From positions 62,001 through 126,000 of the forward strand of contig NZ_VTOX01000002.1 of the NCBI RefSeq assembly GCF_012184415.1: DNA of 64,000 nucleotides, read 5' to 3'. This document shows, piece by piece, positions 16,483 to 25,635 of the stretch (the stretch's first letter is position 1; each line of letters opens with the position of its first letter). The stretch comes from Ramlibacter lithotrophicus. GTDB taxonomy: Bacteria > Pseudomonadota > Gammaproteobacteria > Burkholderiales > Burkholderiaceae_C. The notes under the pieces were generated by a model. That model ran no database searches. It was not told the origin of the DNA and was given only the letters and a program-made list of their open reading frames with translations. The translations under genes and the position numbers were made by a program.

Positions 16483-17382
16483 TCAGGCGAGAGCGAACCC
16501 TTCTCCGCACTGCCGCACCACGCCCTGCCCTACCAGTTCATCCAGGTGCATGCGGATGGAATTGCGCTCGGCGCAGGGCACGAAAGGCACGCTGTAGCCA
16601 GGCGGATAGAGCAGGCGCCGCTGCACCAGTTCGTCCAGCGTGTGCGGCCGCTCGCGCAGGTACGCGACCAGCTTGTCGCTGCGCTCGTCGATCTTCGCCG
16701 CGAACCGCGCCAGGTCGGCTTCGAATTGCGCCCGGCCGGTCAGCACCGCGCGATGGTGCGAGGTGATCCACACTTTCGCATCGAGGTGCGCGACCTCGCG
16801 CAGGCTCTGCCGGAACAGGGCCAGGCTCGACGTCGCGTCGCCGTAGTACGGCCCGAAGCCGGTCAGGTCGATGTCGCCGATGAACGCGACGCCCTCGCTC
16901 TCCACCACCAGCGCGCAGTGCCCGGCGGTGTGCCCCGGCAGATGGTGGGCGCGGATGCGCCCGCCGCCACCCAGTTCCCACACGGCACCATGGGCGTACC
17001 CGGTGGCGTCCGGCCGCGGCCGGTAATGGAAGTCGCGCTCGATCATCTGCCGGACCGCCGCGAGCACGTCGTCGGGATAGCCATAGTGCCGCGCCAGTCC
17101 AGCCCAGCACTGCACGGCGGCGAGGTCCGCGTCGTGCGCCTGCACCCGGGCGCGCGGCACGCGGTGCAATCCGGCGAGGTGGTCCTCGTGGACGTGGCCG
17201 AGGAGGACGAGGTCGACGCCGTCGAAGTCAGGGCCGATCCGGTTGGCGACCAGCGGCGTGTCGAACGCGACGCGCAGGTCGCGGCCGTGCACGATCACCT
17301 GGTTGCCGTCCGGGTACTTGCCCGACTTGTCGCCGAGGTGGACAGCCACCGGCCCGAAGCGCAGCAGACCGTCCACGTTCAC
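16483..17382 (-). CDS. MBL-fold metallo-hydrolase
   Basis: 299 aa. Metal ligands seen: LLGHVHEDHLAG (HxHxDH), LPGHTAGH and the bridging Asp in FIGDIDLTGFG. The C-terminal 80 residues (KIDERSDKLVAYLRERPHTLDEL...) form a winged-helix-like cap, as in beta-lactamase-like LACTB2/hydroxyacylglutathione-hydrolase relatives. Cytoplasmic. It lies 25 bases upstream of nothing in its own direction and 26 bases downstream of the FAH-family gene, so the two may be co-transcribed. Substrate unknown. Confidence 0.88.
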   Translation of the reverse strand: MNVDGLLRFGPVAVHLGDKSGKYPDGNQVIVHGRDLRVAFDTPLVANRIGPDFDGVDLVLLGHVHEDHLAGLHRVPRARVQAHDADLAAVQCWAGLARHYGYPDDVLAAVRQMIERDFHYRPRPDATGYAHGAVWELGGGGRIRAHHLPGHTAGHCALVVESEGVAFIGDIDLTGFGPYYGDATSSLALFRQSLREVAHLDAKVWITSHHRAVLTGRAQFEADLARFAAKIDERSDKLVAYLRERPHTLDELVQRRLLYPPGYSVPFVPCAERNSIRMHLDELVGQGVVRQCGEGFALA

Positions 17383-17407
17383 TCCGGCCGTGGCGCGGTC
17401 CGACGCA

Positions 17408-18268
17408 TCACCGCGCCCCGGATTCGTCGACCACCGGATTCGCCAGGATGCCGATGCCCTCGATCTCGACCTCGATACGGTCGCCGGCCTTCATGAACAC
17501 CGGCGGCTTGCGGGCGTGGCCGACGCCGGAGGGCGTGCCCATCGCGATCACGTCACCCGGCTCCAGGGTCATCGCCTCGGTCAGCAGGCACAGCGCCTCG
17601 ACCACCGGCGACAGCATCAGCGAGGTGTCCGAACTCTGCATCACCTGCCCGTTCAGCCGCGACTGGATCTTCAGGCCCGCCGCGCCCGAAGGCAGTTCGG
17701 CGGCCGGCACCGCCCACGGCCCCAGCGCGCCGGTGCCGTCGAAGTTCTTGCCGATGGTCCACTGGGCCGTGCGCCGCTGGTAGTCGCGAATGCTGCCGTC
17801 GTTGAAGCAGCTGTAGCCGGCCACGGCCTGCAGCGCGTCCTGTGGCGTGAGGTGACGCGCGCGCCGGCCGACGATCACCGCCAGCTCGGCTTCGAAATCG
17901 AACTTGTCGGACACCCGCGGCCGGACCATGGGCGCGCCGTGCGCCACCAGCGACGTGGCGCCGCGCATGAAGAAGCTGGGGTACTCGGGCTTCGCATGGC
18001 CGCCTTCGGCGGCGTGGTCGGCATAGTTCAGGCCCAGGCACACGACCTTGCCGGGCGCCGGCACGACCGGCAAGAGCCTGGCCCGGGCCAGCGCCACGGT
18101 GCGGCCCTCGGACCTGGCTTGCTGCACAGCCTGCGCCACGCGGTCCCGCGGCTGCACGAGCCAGGCGGCCAGGTCCTGTGCCGCGAGCGCCGGCAGGACG
18201 ACCAACCGGTCGTCCTCGACGCAGCCGACGGCGGCGCGGCCGTCGTGTTCGAACGTTGCAAATTTCAT
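17408..18268 (-). CDS. fumarylacetoacetate hydrolase family protein
   Basis: 286 aa with the FAH-family core: KVVCLGLNYADHAAEGG, metal ligands in DKFDFEAELAVIVG, the NDGSIRDYQRR segment and GDVIAMGTPSGVG near the C-terminus. Family members hydrolyse or decarboxylate 3-keto or 2-keto acids (fumarylpyruvate, 5-oxopent-3-ene dioates, acylpyruvates, oxaloacetate). It comes first in a probable two-gene unit with the MBL hydrolase. The substrate is not fixed by the sequence. Confidence 0.92.
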   Translation of the reverse strand: MKFATFEHDGRAAVGCVEDDRLVVLPALAAQDLAAWLVQPRDRVAQAVQQARSEGRTVALARARLLPVVPAPGKVVCLGLNYADHAAEGGHAKPEYPSFFMRGATSLVAHGAPMVRPRVSDKFDFEAELAVIVGRRARHLTPQDALQAVAGYSCFNDGSIRDYQRRTAQWTIGKNFDGTGALGPWAVPAAELPSGAAGLKIQSRLNGQVMQSSDTSLMLSPVVEALCLLTEAMTLEPGDVIAMGTPSGVGHARKPPVFMKAGDRIEVEIEGIGILANPVVDESGAR

Positions 18269-18324
18269 GGGTGCTCCTCGAGCTGCCGACTATAAGCCGG
18301 CCACCGGAGCACCCACCGCGCGGC

Positions 18325-18624
18325 TCAGGGCTTGCGCCCGAGGATCTCCCCGATGCTGGCGCGCGGCTCGGCCAGCGGATCGGGCTCCTCGCCCCCCGGC
18401 GGCATCTCGCGCGGGCTGCTGCGCTCGGCGCCGTCGCTGGCCTTCGGCGACTGCGGCATCCCGACGCTGGCCCCGCCGCCGGTGAGGCTGTGCGTGCCGA
18501 TCGGCGCGGCGCGGCCGCGCTCGCGCGCGGCGGGCTCGTCCGCCGGATGCCAGGGCTGCGCATCGCGCGCGCTGTCCTGGGGCGCGCCCGGTGCGGGTCG
18601 ATCGCGTTCGTGGTTCTCCTTCAT
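18325..18624 (-). CDS. hypothetical low-complexity hydrophilic protein
   Basis: 99 aa, rich in Pro, Gly, Glu and Arg (MKENHERDRPAPGAPQDSARDAQ...), probably disordered and cytoplasmic. AGAGGT lies 6 bases upstream of the ATG at 18624. The last residues RASIGEILGRKP are the only part with an ordered look. It lies about 95 bases after the stop of the CHASE-domain kinase and may be co-transcribed. No family recognised. Confidence 0.55.
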   Translation of the reverse strand: MKENHERDRPAPGAPQDSARDAQPWHPADEPAARERGRAAPIGTHSLTGGGASVGMPQSPKASDGAERSSPREMPPGGEEPDPLAEPRASIGEILGRKP

Positions 18625-18719
18625 CGCTGCACCTCTTTCCTGCTCGCGGCGTAGCGCCGCCGCCGGATTCTTCCGGCCGCGGCGCGCCGGCGCCTGTCGG
18701 ATGGGGCCGCCCCTGCGTG

Positions 18720-20564
18720 TCAGGAGGCGGAGCGGGGCAGCTCGACGCGGAACGTCGTGCCTTCGGCGGCCGAGGAGACGACGTCGATGCGGCCCCCATG
18801 GGCCTCGACGATCTTGCTCACGATGTAGAGGCCCAGGCCGATGTTGCGCGCGCCGCCGCCTTGCTGGCCGCCGCCCTGGCGCAGCGGCTCGAAGATCGAG
18901 GCGTGCAGCTCGGGCGGGATCGGATCGCCGAAGTTGTGCACGCTCAGCACCGCGCCCGCGGCTCCGGCCCTGATGTCCACCGTCACCTCGGTGTCCGGCC
19001 GGCCGTAGACCAGCGCGTTGCTGACCAGGTTGAACACCACCTGTGCCACGCGGTCGGCGTCCCAGCGTCCGGCGCCGTCGCCGCTGGCCTGGACGCGGAC
19101 GCGGCGCGCCGGATTCAACGCCTCCAGTTCCTCCACCGCCTTCGTCACGATCGCCATCAGGTCGCCCGGCGCCGGCCGGATGCGGATGCCCGAGCCGAGC
19201 CGCGCCTGCGTGAAATCGAGCAGGTCCCGGATCAGGGCGAGCGACATGCGGCAGGCTTCCTCGATCCGCTCCACGCTCCGCGCGAGCGGGGGCGGCAGCC
19301 CGCTGCGCTGCAACAGCTGCGTGTTGAGCAGGATGACGTTGACCGGATTGCGCAGGTCGTGCGACACGATGCCGACCAGCATCTCCCCGAACTGCACCTG
19401 CCGTGCCATCAGCGCCTGCTGCTCCTCCGCGCCCTGGCGCGCCGCACGCTCGCTCGCCAGCAGCGATTCGGCGAGCTCGCGCTGCCGGCGCTCGGCGCGC
19501 GCCGACTGCTCGGTGGCCCGGCGCGCCTCCAGCAGCGAGCGCACCAGCAGGAACAGCAGGACGCTGATGACCAGCCCGCCGGTCGCGGTGGCCAGCGTCT
19601 GGGCGGCGTCGCCCTGCCGCGGCGGCGCCACCGCGAACTGCAGCGTCCAGGTCTGGCCATGCAGCGCCAGGGTGCGCTCGGCCGTCACGGCGTGGCCGCG
19701 CCCGCCGGTTGCCTCGTAGAGGAGCAGGTCCGGCTGCGCCGCGGGGCCCGCGTAGACGCGCTGCAGCGTGGCCCTGCCGCTGGTCCCGCCCCGGCCGCCG
19801 CGAAAGAAGTCCGGAGCGCGAAAGGGCGCGTACACGAAGGCATGCAACCGCCGGCGGCGCTCCTCGACGGTCTGCGGCTGGGCCCCGGGGCCGTAGTGCG
19901 GCACGTACAGGAGGAACCCGGCGGCCTTGGCCTCGTCGATCTCCTGTTTCAGGATCACGCGGCCGGTCAGCGCGGCCGTCCCGGTGTCGCGTGCCCGCGC
20001 CATGGCGTCGGCCCGCACCGGCTCCGAGTACATGTCGTAGCCCAGCGCGGCCATGTTGCGCGCGTCCAGCGGCTCCAGGTACAGGATGCCGAACGTCCAC
20101 TCGCGCTCGCCCGGCGGGAACAGCCGGAAATTGGGCTCGACGTCGCGCCGTGCGGCCGCCTCGAACTCGACCGTGCGGCCGGTCGCGACGCGCGGGCTGT
20201 AGCCGATCCCCTGGATGCCGGGATAGTGCCGCGTCACCTGGATGCCCGCGATGAAGTCGCGGAAGGACCGCGCGGACAGCGCCTGGCCTTGCGCGCCGAC
20301 GAAGGCCCGGGTCGCATGCAGCAGGGCCAGGTAGGCGCCCAGGCGGGACTCCACCTCGGCCGCCTGGTCCTCGATCGCGATCTGGGTGGCGGTCGCGTGC
20401 CGCGCCTGCATGAGCTGGTGGACGCGCGCCGTTGCCGCGAGGGTCGCGGCCAGCGCCACCGCCAGCACCGCCCAGGGCCACAGGCCCAGACGCGTCCAGT
20501 CACGCCCGCCTGGCGGCGGGCGCGTGACAGCGTCGTCATCCGGGGAACTCGCGGGGCCCGCCAT
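18720..20564 (-). CDS. CHASE-domain membrane histidine kinase
   Basis: 614 aa. Transmembrane helix near residues 25-45 (WPWAVLAVALAATLAAT). Next comes an extracytoplasmic CHASE sensor (FIAGIQVTRHYPGIQGIGYSPRV then LEPLDARNMAALGYDMYSEP). A second membrane helix follows (GGLVISVLLFLLVRSLL), then a coiled coil, HisKA with IVSHDLRNPVN and HATPase_c (NLVSNALVYGRPD, IGLGLYIVSKIVEAHGG). No receiver domain or partner regulator is adjacent. The ATG at 20564 is preferred over 20702, which would run into the next gene. CHASE domains bind small molecules such as cytokinin-like or peptide ligands in other kinases; the ligand here is unknown. Confidence 0.9.
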   Translation of the reverse strand: MAGPASSPDDDAVTRPPPGGRDWTRLGLWPWAVLAVALAATLAATARVHQLMQARHATATQIAIEDQAAEVESRLGAYLALLHATRAFVGAQGQALSARSFRDFIAGIQVTRHYPGIQGIGYSPRVATGRTVEFEAAARRDVEPNFRLFPPGEREWTFGILYLEPLDARNMAALGYDMYSEPVRADAMARARDTGTAALTGRVILKQEIDEAKAAGFLLYVPHYGPGAQPQTVEERRRRLHAFVYAPFRAPDFFRGGRGGTSGRATLQRVYAGPAAQPDLLLYEATGGRGHAVTAERTLALHGQTWTLQFAVAPPRQGDAAQTLATATGGLVISVLLFLLVRSLLEARRATEQSARAERRQRELAESLLASERAARQGAEEQQALMARQVQFGEMLVGIVSHDLRNPVNVILLNTQLLQRSGLPPPLARSVERIEEACRMSLALIRDLLDFTQARLGSGIRIRPAPGDLMAIVTKAVEELEALNPARRVRVQASGDGAGRWDADRVAQVVFNLVSNALVYGRPDTEVTVDIRAGAAGAVLSVHNFGDPIPPELHASIFEPLRQGGGQQGGGARNIGLGLYIVSKIVEAHGGRIDVVSSAAEGTTFRVELPRSAS

Positions 20565-20629
20565 GGTGGAAAGGGCACATGCTAACCCGCAGCCCGCACC
20601 CTTGCGGGGCGGCACGGCACGGCCGCGGG

Positions 20630-21091
20630 TCACTTCCCGGCGGCTTCGCGCTCCTTGAGAATGGCTTCCTTGTCTTCGGGCAGGAAGGAGATGCCGCCGC
20701 ACCGGGTGTTGTGGGCGACCACGGCCTGGTTCAGCGCGTCGAGGCTGGCGCGGAACGACGCGTCCTTGGCCTTGGCCTCCGCCACCTTCGCGTTGTACGC
20801 GCGCACGCGCCGCTCGAAGCGGTCGGTGCGGTTGGGCTCGCGCTCCAGGCGCTCCTGCTCCGCCTTCAGCTCATCGGCCTCGGCCCGCACGGCCGCGAAC
20901 TCCTCGCCGTTGCGGCGGTTCTGCGCCTCCACCGCCTGGCGCTGGGCGGCGAGTTCGCTCTCGCGGTTCATGCAGGCGCGCAGTTCGTCACGGGTAACGG
21001 CCTTGCCGCCGGAGGACTGGGCCTGGGCGCCCTGGAGCATGGCGGCCGCGAGCAGCAGGCCCGAAACGGCGGCGAATGGGATGGATTTCAT
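20630..21091 (-). CDS. exported coiled-coil protein, hypothetical
   Basis: 153 aa with a cleavable signal peptide (MKSIPFAAVSGLLLAAAMLQGAQAQ). Residues about 35-110 are highly charged and helical with heptad-like spacing (ESELAAQRQAVEAQNRRNGEEFAAVRAEADEL), a coiled coil. Two cysteines (ACMNRE and NTRCGG) could form a disulfide in the periplasm. Similar small coiled-coil exports are common in Comamonadaceae; function unknown. It lies 66 bases upstream of the CHASE-kinase start. Confidence 0.78.
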   Translation of the reverse strand: MKSIPFAAVSGLLLAAAMLQGAQAQSSGGKAVTRDELRACMNRESELAAQRQAVEAQNRRNGEEFAAVRAEADELKAEQERLEREPNRTDRFERRVRAYNAKVAEAKAKDASFRASLDALNQAVVAHNTRCGGISFLPEDKEAILKEREAAGK

Positions 21092-21193
21092 GGAGGAATG
21101 GCGGGTACGGCCCGGATGGCAGGGGACGCATCGTGCGTCGGGCCCGCCATGGTAAAGCCTCCCGCCCGCCTCCCGAGGCGGCCCGGCCGGGAC

Positions 21194-21304
21194 TCAGTCG
21201 CGCGGGCGCCGCGCGATGCGCGACTGCCGGCGCTGCGCGGGGTCGAGCAAGGCGATCACGGCCATGAAGGAGAGGACGCCGGCAAGGAGAGCGATGTAGT
21301 ACAT
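21194..21304 (-). CDS. possible 36-aa single-pass membrane protein
   Basis: MYYIALLAGVLSFMAVIALL forms one good membrane helix, followed by a basic tail of arginines that would stay in the cytoplasm. No Shine-Dalgarno is visible before the ATG, so this is tentative; an in-frame ATG at 21361 would lengthen it by 19 residues. Confidence 0.35.
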   Translation of the reverse strand: MYYIALLAGVLSFMAVIALLDPAQRRQSRIARRPRD

Positions 21305-21405
21305 GGGGGGAGGCTTGCGCCGTAGTTCGATCCCAGTGTCGCCGCGCGCGGACGCCGGCATGTTGACTTTCAGCAAGCGCCCCCGGCGGTGCCGACAGGA
21401 AAGCG

Positions 21406-22248
21406 TCAGCGTCCGGCGGCGCGCCGCCGGCGCGCCGCCGGCTCGTCCCCGACGTGGACGATGCGGCCGATGCTGACGTGCTCGGCCGAGTCGGCGGGCG
21501 TGTCGATCACCATGCGCGAGCGCTGCGGCGACATCGCCATCACCACGTATTCGACCGGAGCGCCCTGCTGGTCGTGGACCACGCGATCGACCATCAGCAG
21601 CGCGGCGCCGACGGCAACGTCGAGCCGCTGCGCCTGCAGCGGGTCGGCCAGCCCGGCGCCGATCTCCTGCAGCACCCGGCCGAAGCGCACGCCGCGGTCG
21701 GCGAGCAGTTCGTTCAGCGAGCGCCGGCCCAGGTCGGCCCGCGTCATTCCCTGCGACCAGCGGCGCGGCACCCACGCCGTCAGCAGCACCACCGGCACGG
21801 CCTGGCGCAGCCGCAGCCGCACGGAGCGCTGCACCACCTCGCCCGCGGGGATGCCGAGCCGGGCCGCGACCCATTGCGGCGCCGCGACGTTGGCGAACTC
21901 CAGCACCTTGAGCGTCGTGGCGGCGGAGAGCTGGCGCACGTCGTCCACATAGCCGGCGCCGCCGCCGCGCCGCTCCTGCACCCGCTCGGTGACGTAGGTG
22001 CCGCGGCCCTGCACGCGCTCGAGCAGGCCGTCGGCGACGAGGTCCGCCACCGCGCGCCGCAGCGTGATCCGCGAAACGCCGAACTGCTGGCACAGCTGCG
22101 GCTCGGGCGGCAGCTGCTCATGCGGTGCGAACCCGCCGCCGGTCAGGCGATCGCGCAGCACCAGGTACACCTGGCGGTGCAGCGAGGTGCCGGAGCGGGT
22201 CAGGCCGGCCGGGATCTGGAACATCTGGTTGCGCAGGTCGGGGTTCAC
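21406..22248 (-). CDS. GntR-family regulator with UTRA domain (HutC subfamily)
   Basis: 280 aa: winged helix at about 20-85 (LHRQVYLVLRDRLTGG, PEPQLCQQFGVSRITLRRAVADL, GTYVTERV) and a UTRA ligand domain (VPVVLLTAWVPRR then RSLNELLADRGVRF). The C-terminus has a poly-Arg/Ala stretch. It is divergent from the Bug-lyase-LeuCD operon at 22343 and is its likely repressor, with a palindrome in the shared promoter. Effector unknown; probably a carboxylate of the pathway. Confidence 0.92.
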   Translation of the reverse strand: MNPDLRNQMFQIPAGLTRSGTSLHRQVYLVLRDRLTGGGFAPHEQLPPEPQLCQQFGVSRITLRRAVADLVADGLLERVQGRGTYVTERVQERRGGGAGYVDDVRQLSAATTLKVLEFANVAAPQWVAARLGIPAGEVVQRSVRLRLRQAVPVVLLTAWVPRRWSQGMTRADLGRRSLNELLADRGVRFGRVLQEIGAGLADPLQAQRLDVAVGAALLMVDRVVHDQQGAPVEYVVMAMSPQRSRMVIDTPADSAEHVSIGRIVHVGDEPAARRRRAAGR

Positions 22249-22252
22249 GCGA

Positions 22253-22293
22253 TTGACACGATTATCGTCATACTTCTAAGATGATGTCATCTT
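22253..22293 (+). promoter_or_regulatory. promoter and GntR-type operator of the LeuCD/lyase operon
   Basis: TTGACA at 22253-22258 and TAAGAT at 22277-22282 (18-base spacer) form a good sigma70 promoter reading toward the Bug gene. A 16-bp near-perfect palindrome, AAGATGA-TG-TCATCTT, at 22278-22293 overlaps the -10 box, so a bound GntR protein would block polymerase. It is an AT-rich island in GC-rich DNA. Confidence 0.6.
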
Positions 22294-22342
22294 ATTTCTA
22301 TGACGACCGGCCGCGTGGCCGGCCGCAACCCCAGGAGACGAC

Positions 22343-23332
22343 ATGACCCGACCCAGCCGCCGCGAGGCGCTCAAGACCCTGTCCGCGCTCGCCGCCGGCG
22401 CCACGCTGCCGTTCGCCGCGCGCGCCCAGGCCTTCCCCGCCAAACCCATCAAGATCATCGTGCCGCATGCCGCGGGCGGCAACTCGGATGCGTTCGGCCG
22501 CATCCTGGCGCAGAAGATGTCCGAGCGCATCGGCCAGCAGGTGGTGGTGGAGAACAAGCCGGGCGCCGGCGGCACCCTGGCCTCCGGCTTCGTCGCCAAG
22601 GCGCCGGCGGACGGCTACACGCTGCTCGTCGCCGACAACGGCACCCATGCGATCGCGCCGACGCTGTACGGCAAGAGCCTGCAGTACGACGTGTTCAAGG
22701 ACTTCACGCCGGTCACGCTGGCGGCCACCTTCCCCACCGTGATCATGATGCATCCTTCGGTGCCGGCGAAGACGCCCAAGGAGTTCGTCGCCCTCGTCAA
22801 GAGCCAGCCCGGCAAGTTCACGTACTCGTCGGCGGGCACCGGCAACGGCTCGCACCTGACGCTGGAACTGTTCCGCACGGCCGCCGGCGGACTCGACATG
22901 GTCCACGTGCCGTACAAGGGCGGCGCCCCGGCCGTGCAGGCGGTGCTGGCCGGCGAAGTGCAGCTCACGGCGGTGAGCGTGAACACCGCGCTGCCGCACA
23001 TCCAGTCGGGCAAGGTGCGCGCGCTGGGCCTGGCGTCGACCAAGCGCTCGCCGGCGCTGCCCGACGTGCCCACGTTCGCGGAGCACGGCATTCCGTTCGA
23101 GGGCGACAGCTGGCTGGCGATCGTCGGCCCGGCCGGCATCCCGGCCGACATCGCCGCGAAGCTCAACGCCGAGATCGCGGCCGTGCTGCGCCTGCCCGAA
23201 GTGACTGAGCGGCTCGCCAAGAGCGGCCTCGAAGTGATGGCGTCCTCGCCCGCCGACCTCACCAAGGTCCTGCAGCGCGACGTGCCCAAGTGGGGCAAGG
23301 CCGTCAAGGATTCCGGCGCCGTCGTCAGCTGA
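22343..23332 (+). CDS. Bug/TctC-type solute-binding protein, first gene of the LeuCD/lyase operon
   Basis: 329 aa with a possible twin-arginine leader (SRREALKTLSALAAGA...ARAQ). Core motifs: FPAKPIKIIVPHAAGGNSD, VENKPGAGGT, VPYKGGAPAVQAVLAGE. CAGGAGA precedes the ATG by 5 bases. Only 14 bases separate it from the first lyase gene. Being first in an operon for aconitase-like and lyase enzymes, it probably binds the carboxylate they degrade. No TctAB partner in the window. Confidence 0.93.
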   Translation: MTRPSRREALKTLSALAAGATLPFAARAQAFPAKPIKIIVPHAAGGNSDAFGRILAQKMSERIGQQVVVENKPGAGGTLASGFVAKAPADGYTLLVADNGTHAIAPTLYGKSLQYDVFKDFTPVTLAATFPTVIMMHPSVPAKTPKEFVALVKSQPGKFTYSSAGTGNGSHLTLELFRTAAGGLDMVHVPYKGGAPAVQAVLAGEVQLTAVSVNTALPHIQSGKVRALGLASTKRSPALPDVPTFAEHGIPFEGDSWLAIVGPAGIPADIAAKLNAEIAAVLRLPEVTERLAKSGLEVMASSPADLTKVLQRDVPKWGKAVKDSGAVVS

Positions 23333-23346
23333 ACATCGGAGTGCAT

Positions 23347-24237
23347 ATGTCCAACAAGATTTCCCCGTCCCCGTCCGGCACCTTGCGCGCGATCCTCGAG
23401 CGCGGCGAGTTCGTCGTCGCTCCCGGCGTCTTCGAGATGCTCGGCGCGAAGATCGCCGACCGCATGGACTTCCCGGCGCTGTACATGACCGGCTACGGCG
23501 TGTCGACCTCGCACCTGGGTCAGCCCGACGCCGGCATCGCCGGCTTCACCGACATGCAGGGTCGCGCCCGCACCATCGCCCATGGCGTGAGCAAGCCGCT
23601 GATCGCCGATGCCGATACCGGTTTCGGCGGCCTCATCAACATCCGCCACACGGTGCGCGGCTACGAGGAAGCCGGCGTGCAGGCGATCCAGCTCGAAGAC
23701 CAGGAGTCGCCGAAGAAATGCGGCCACACACCCAACCGCCGCGTGGTGGCGCTGCCCGATGCCGTGCGCCGGATCGAGGTCGCGGTCGATTCGCGCCGCA
23801 GCCGCGACTTCCTGATCGTGGCGCGCACCGATGCGCGCACCGGCCTCGGCCTGGATGAAGCCATCAAGCGCGGCAAGGCGTTCGCCAAGGCCGGCGCCGA
23901 CATCATCTTCGTGGAGTCGCCTGAGAGCGAGGACGAATTCCAGCGCATCGGCCAGGAGCTGGCCGGTTGCGGCGCCTGGCTGATCGCGAACATGGTGCCC
24001 ACCGGCCGCTCGCCGGAGATCTCCGCCGCCCGCCTGAAGGAGCTGGGTTTCGCGCTGGCGATCTGGCCCGGCGTGCTGATGCAGTCGGCCTGCGCCGCGA
24101 TGGAAAACGCGCTTGCCTACCTCGCCGCGAACGGCACGACCGCCGGCAGCCCGGTGCCCTCCTACGACATGAAGAAGCTGCACGAGCTGGTGGGCTTCGA
24201 GGACGTGTGGGCCTTCGAGAAGCGCTGGGCCCAATGA
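23347..24237 (+). CDS. isocitrate lyase/PEP mutase superfamily enzyme
   Basis: 296 aa. Seen: VVAPGVFEMLGAKIADRM, the metal-binding DADTGFGG (88-95), IQLEDQESPKKCGH with KKCGH at 123-127, ARTDAR and the C-terminal AIWPGVLMQSACAAM. Closest in pattern to oxaloacetate-decarboxylase/dimethylmalate-lyase-like members. CGGAG precedes the ATG. The stop overlaps the LeuC-like start (ATGA). A second, more PrpB-like member closes the same operon, so two related lyases serve one pathway or act as one mixed complex. Confidence 0.92.
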   Translation: MSNKISPSPSGTLRAILERGEFVVAPGVFEMLGAKIADRMDFPALYMTGYGVSTSHLGQPDAGIAGFTDMQGRARTIAHGVSKPLIADADTGFGGLINIRHTVRGYEEAGVQAIQLEDQESPKKCGHTPNRRVVALPDAVRRIEVAVDSRRSRDFLIVARTDARTGLGLDEAIKRGKAFAKAGADIIFVESPESEDEFQRIGQELAGCGAWLIANMVPTGRSPEISAARLKELGFALAIWPGVLMQSACAAMENALAYLAANGTTAGSPVPSYDMKKLHELVGFEDVWAFEKRWAQ

Positions 24238-25634
24238 GCGCTCGAACGCTGTTCGACAAGGTCTGGGACGAGCACGTCGTAGACACGCTTGCCCCCGGCA
24301 TCGACCTGCTGCACATCGACCGCCACCTGCTGCACGACATGCACGGCGGCGACGCGATCGCCCAGGTGCGGCGGCGCGGGCTCGAGGTTCGCAACCCGGA
24401 ACTGAACTTCGCGACGCCCGACCATGTCATCGAGACCCAGCCCGGCCGCACCGGCGGCATGGCGCCCTGGGCCGACAAGCTGGTGCAGGAGCTGCGCGAC
24501 CAGACCGGCCGCGCCGGCATCCGCCTCTACGACGTCGGCCAGGACGGCAACGGCATCGTCCACGTGATCGGCCCGGAGATGGGGATCTCACTGCCTGGCC
24601 TGACCATCGTCTGCGGCGACAGCCACACCTGTACCCATGGCGCGCTGGGCGCGGTCGCGTTCGGCATCGGTTCGACCGAAATCCAGCACGTGCTCGCCAC
24701 GCAGACGCTGCCGCAGCGGCGGCCGAAGACCATGCGCGCCGAGTTCACCGGACGGCTGCCGGCGGGCGTGGGCGCCAAGGACATGATCCTGGCGCTGATC
24801 GGGCGCATCGGCACTGCCGGCGGCACCGGCCATGCGCTGGAATACACCGGCGAGGCCGTGCGCGCGCTCGACATGGAAGGGCGCCTCACGATGTCGAACC
24901 TGGCGATCGAATGCGGCGCCAAGGTCGGCATGATCGCGCCGGACGAGACCACTTTCGCCTGGCTTGAAGGACGGCCGCATGCCCCGAAGGGCGACCGCTG
25001 GCACGAGGCCGTGGCCCACTGGCGCACGCTCGCCAGCGACCCGGGCGCCAGCTACGACGCGCAGGTCACGATCGACTGCAGCGCGCTGGCCCCGCACGTC
25101 ACCTGGGGCACCAGCCCGGAGCAGGTGGTGCGCGTCGACGGCGCCATTCCCGACCCGGCCAGCGCACCCGATGCGGTCCACCGCAAGGCGTGGACCGAGG
25201 CGCTCGAATACATGGGCTTGCGCGGCGGCCAGCCGATCGCCGGCACCCGCATCGACCGCGTGTTCATCGGCTCGTGCACCAATTCGCGCCTGCCGGACCT
25301 GAGGCGCGCGGCGAAGATCGTGCAAGGCCGGCGCGTCGCCGGCCACGTCGAGGCCTGGGTGGTGCCCGGCTCCGAGCGCGTGAAGCGGGCGGCCGAGGCC
25401 GAAGGGCTGCATGAGGTGTTCCTGGCCGCCGGCCTGCAGTGGCGCGAGCCCGGCTGCTCGCTATGCGTCGGCGCCAACGGCGAACTGGTCGCCTCCGGCC
25501 AGCGCTGCGTGTCCACTTCCAACCGCAATTTCGTCGGGCGGCAGGGCCCGGGGGCCCGGACCCATCTCGCCAGCCCGGAGATGGCCGCCGCGGCGGCGAT
25601 CGCCGGTGCCATCGTCGACGTCAGGAACTGGTGA
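24234..25634 (+). CDS. LeuC-like hydro-lyase (aconitase superfamily) large subunit
   Basis: 466 aa, the standard LeuC length. The three 4Fe-4S ligands are in place: C348 (GSCTNSR), C408 and C411 (PGCSLCVG). GDSHTCTHGALGAVAFGIG is present too. After the Fe-S cysteines the usual LeuC run AMN is replaced by GAN (CVGANGEL), and the gene is not with leuB, so its substrate need not be isopropylmalate. Relatives hydrate citraconate, maleate, dimethylmaleate or methylaconitate. Sits between two ICL/PEPM lyases with 4-base coupling upstream. Confidence 0.9.
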   Translation: MSARTLFDKVWDEHVVDTLAPGIDLLHIDRHLLHDMHGGDAIAQVRRRGLEVRNPELNFATPDHVIETQPGRTGGMAPWADKLVQELRDQTGRAGIRLYDVGQDGNGIVHVIGPEMGISLPGLTIVCGDSHTCTHGALGAVAFGIGSTEIQHVLATQTLPQRRPKTMRAEFTGRLPAGVGAKDMILALIGRIGTAGGTGHALEYTGEAVRALDMEGRLTMSNLAIECGAKVGMIAPDETTFAWLEGRPHAPKGDRWHEAVAHWRTLASDPGASYDAQVTIDCSALAPHVTWGTSPEQVVRVDGAIPDPASAPDAVHRKAWTEALEYMGLRGGQPIAGTRIDRVFIGSCTNSRLPDLRRAAKIVQGRRVAGHVEAWVVPGSERVKRAAEAEGLHEVFLAAGLQWREPGCSLCVGANGELVASGQRCVSTSNRNFVGRQGPGARTHLASPEMAAAAAIAGAIVDVRNW

Positions 25635-25635
25635 C

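Noticed and set aside
18325..20481. 718-codon frame overlapping the CHASE kinase in another frame
   Set aside because: The kinase frame has all expected motifs; only the last 99 codons after the kinase stop, with their own ribosome site, are kept as a small protein.
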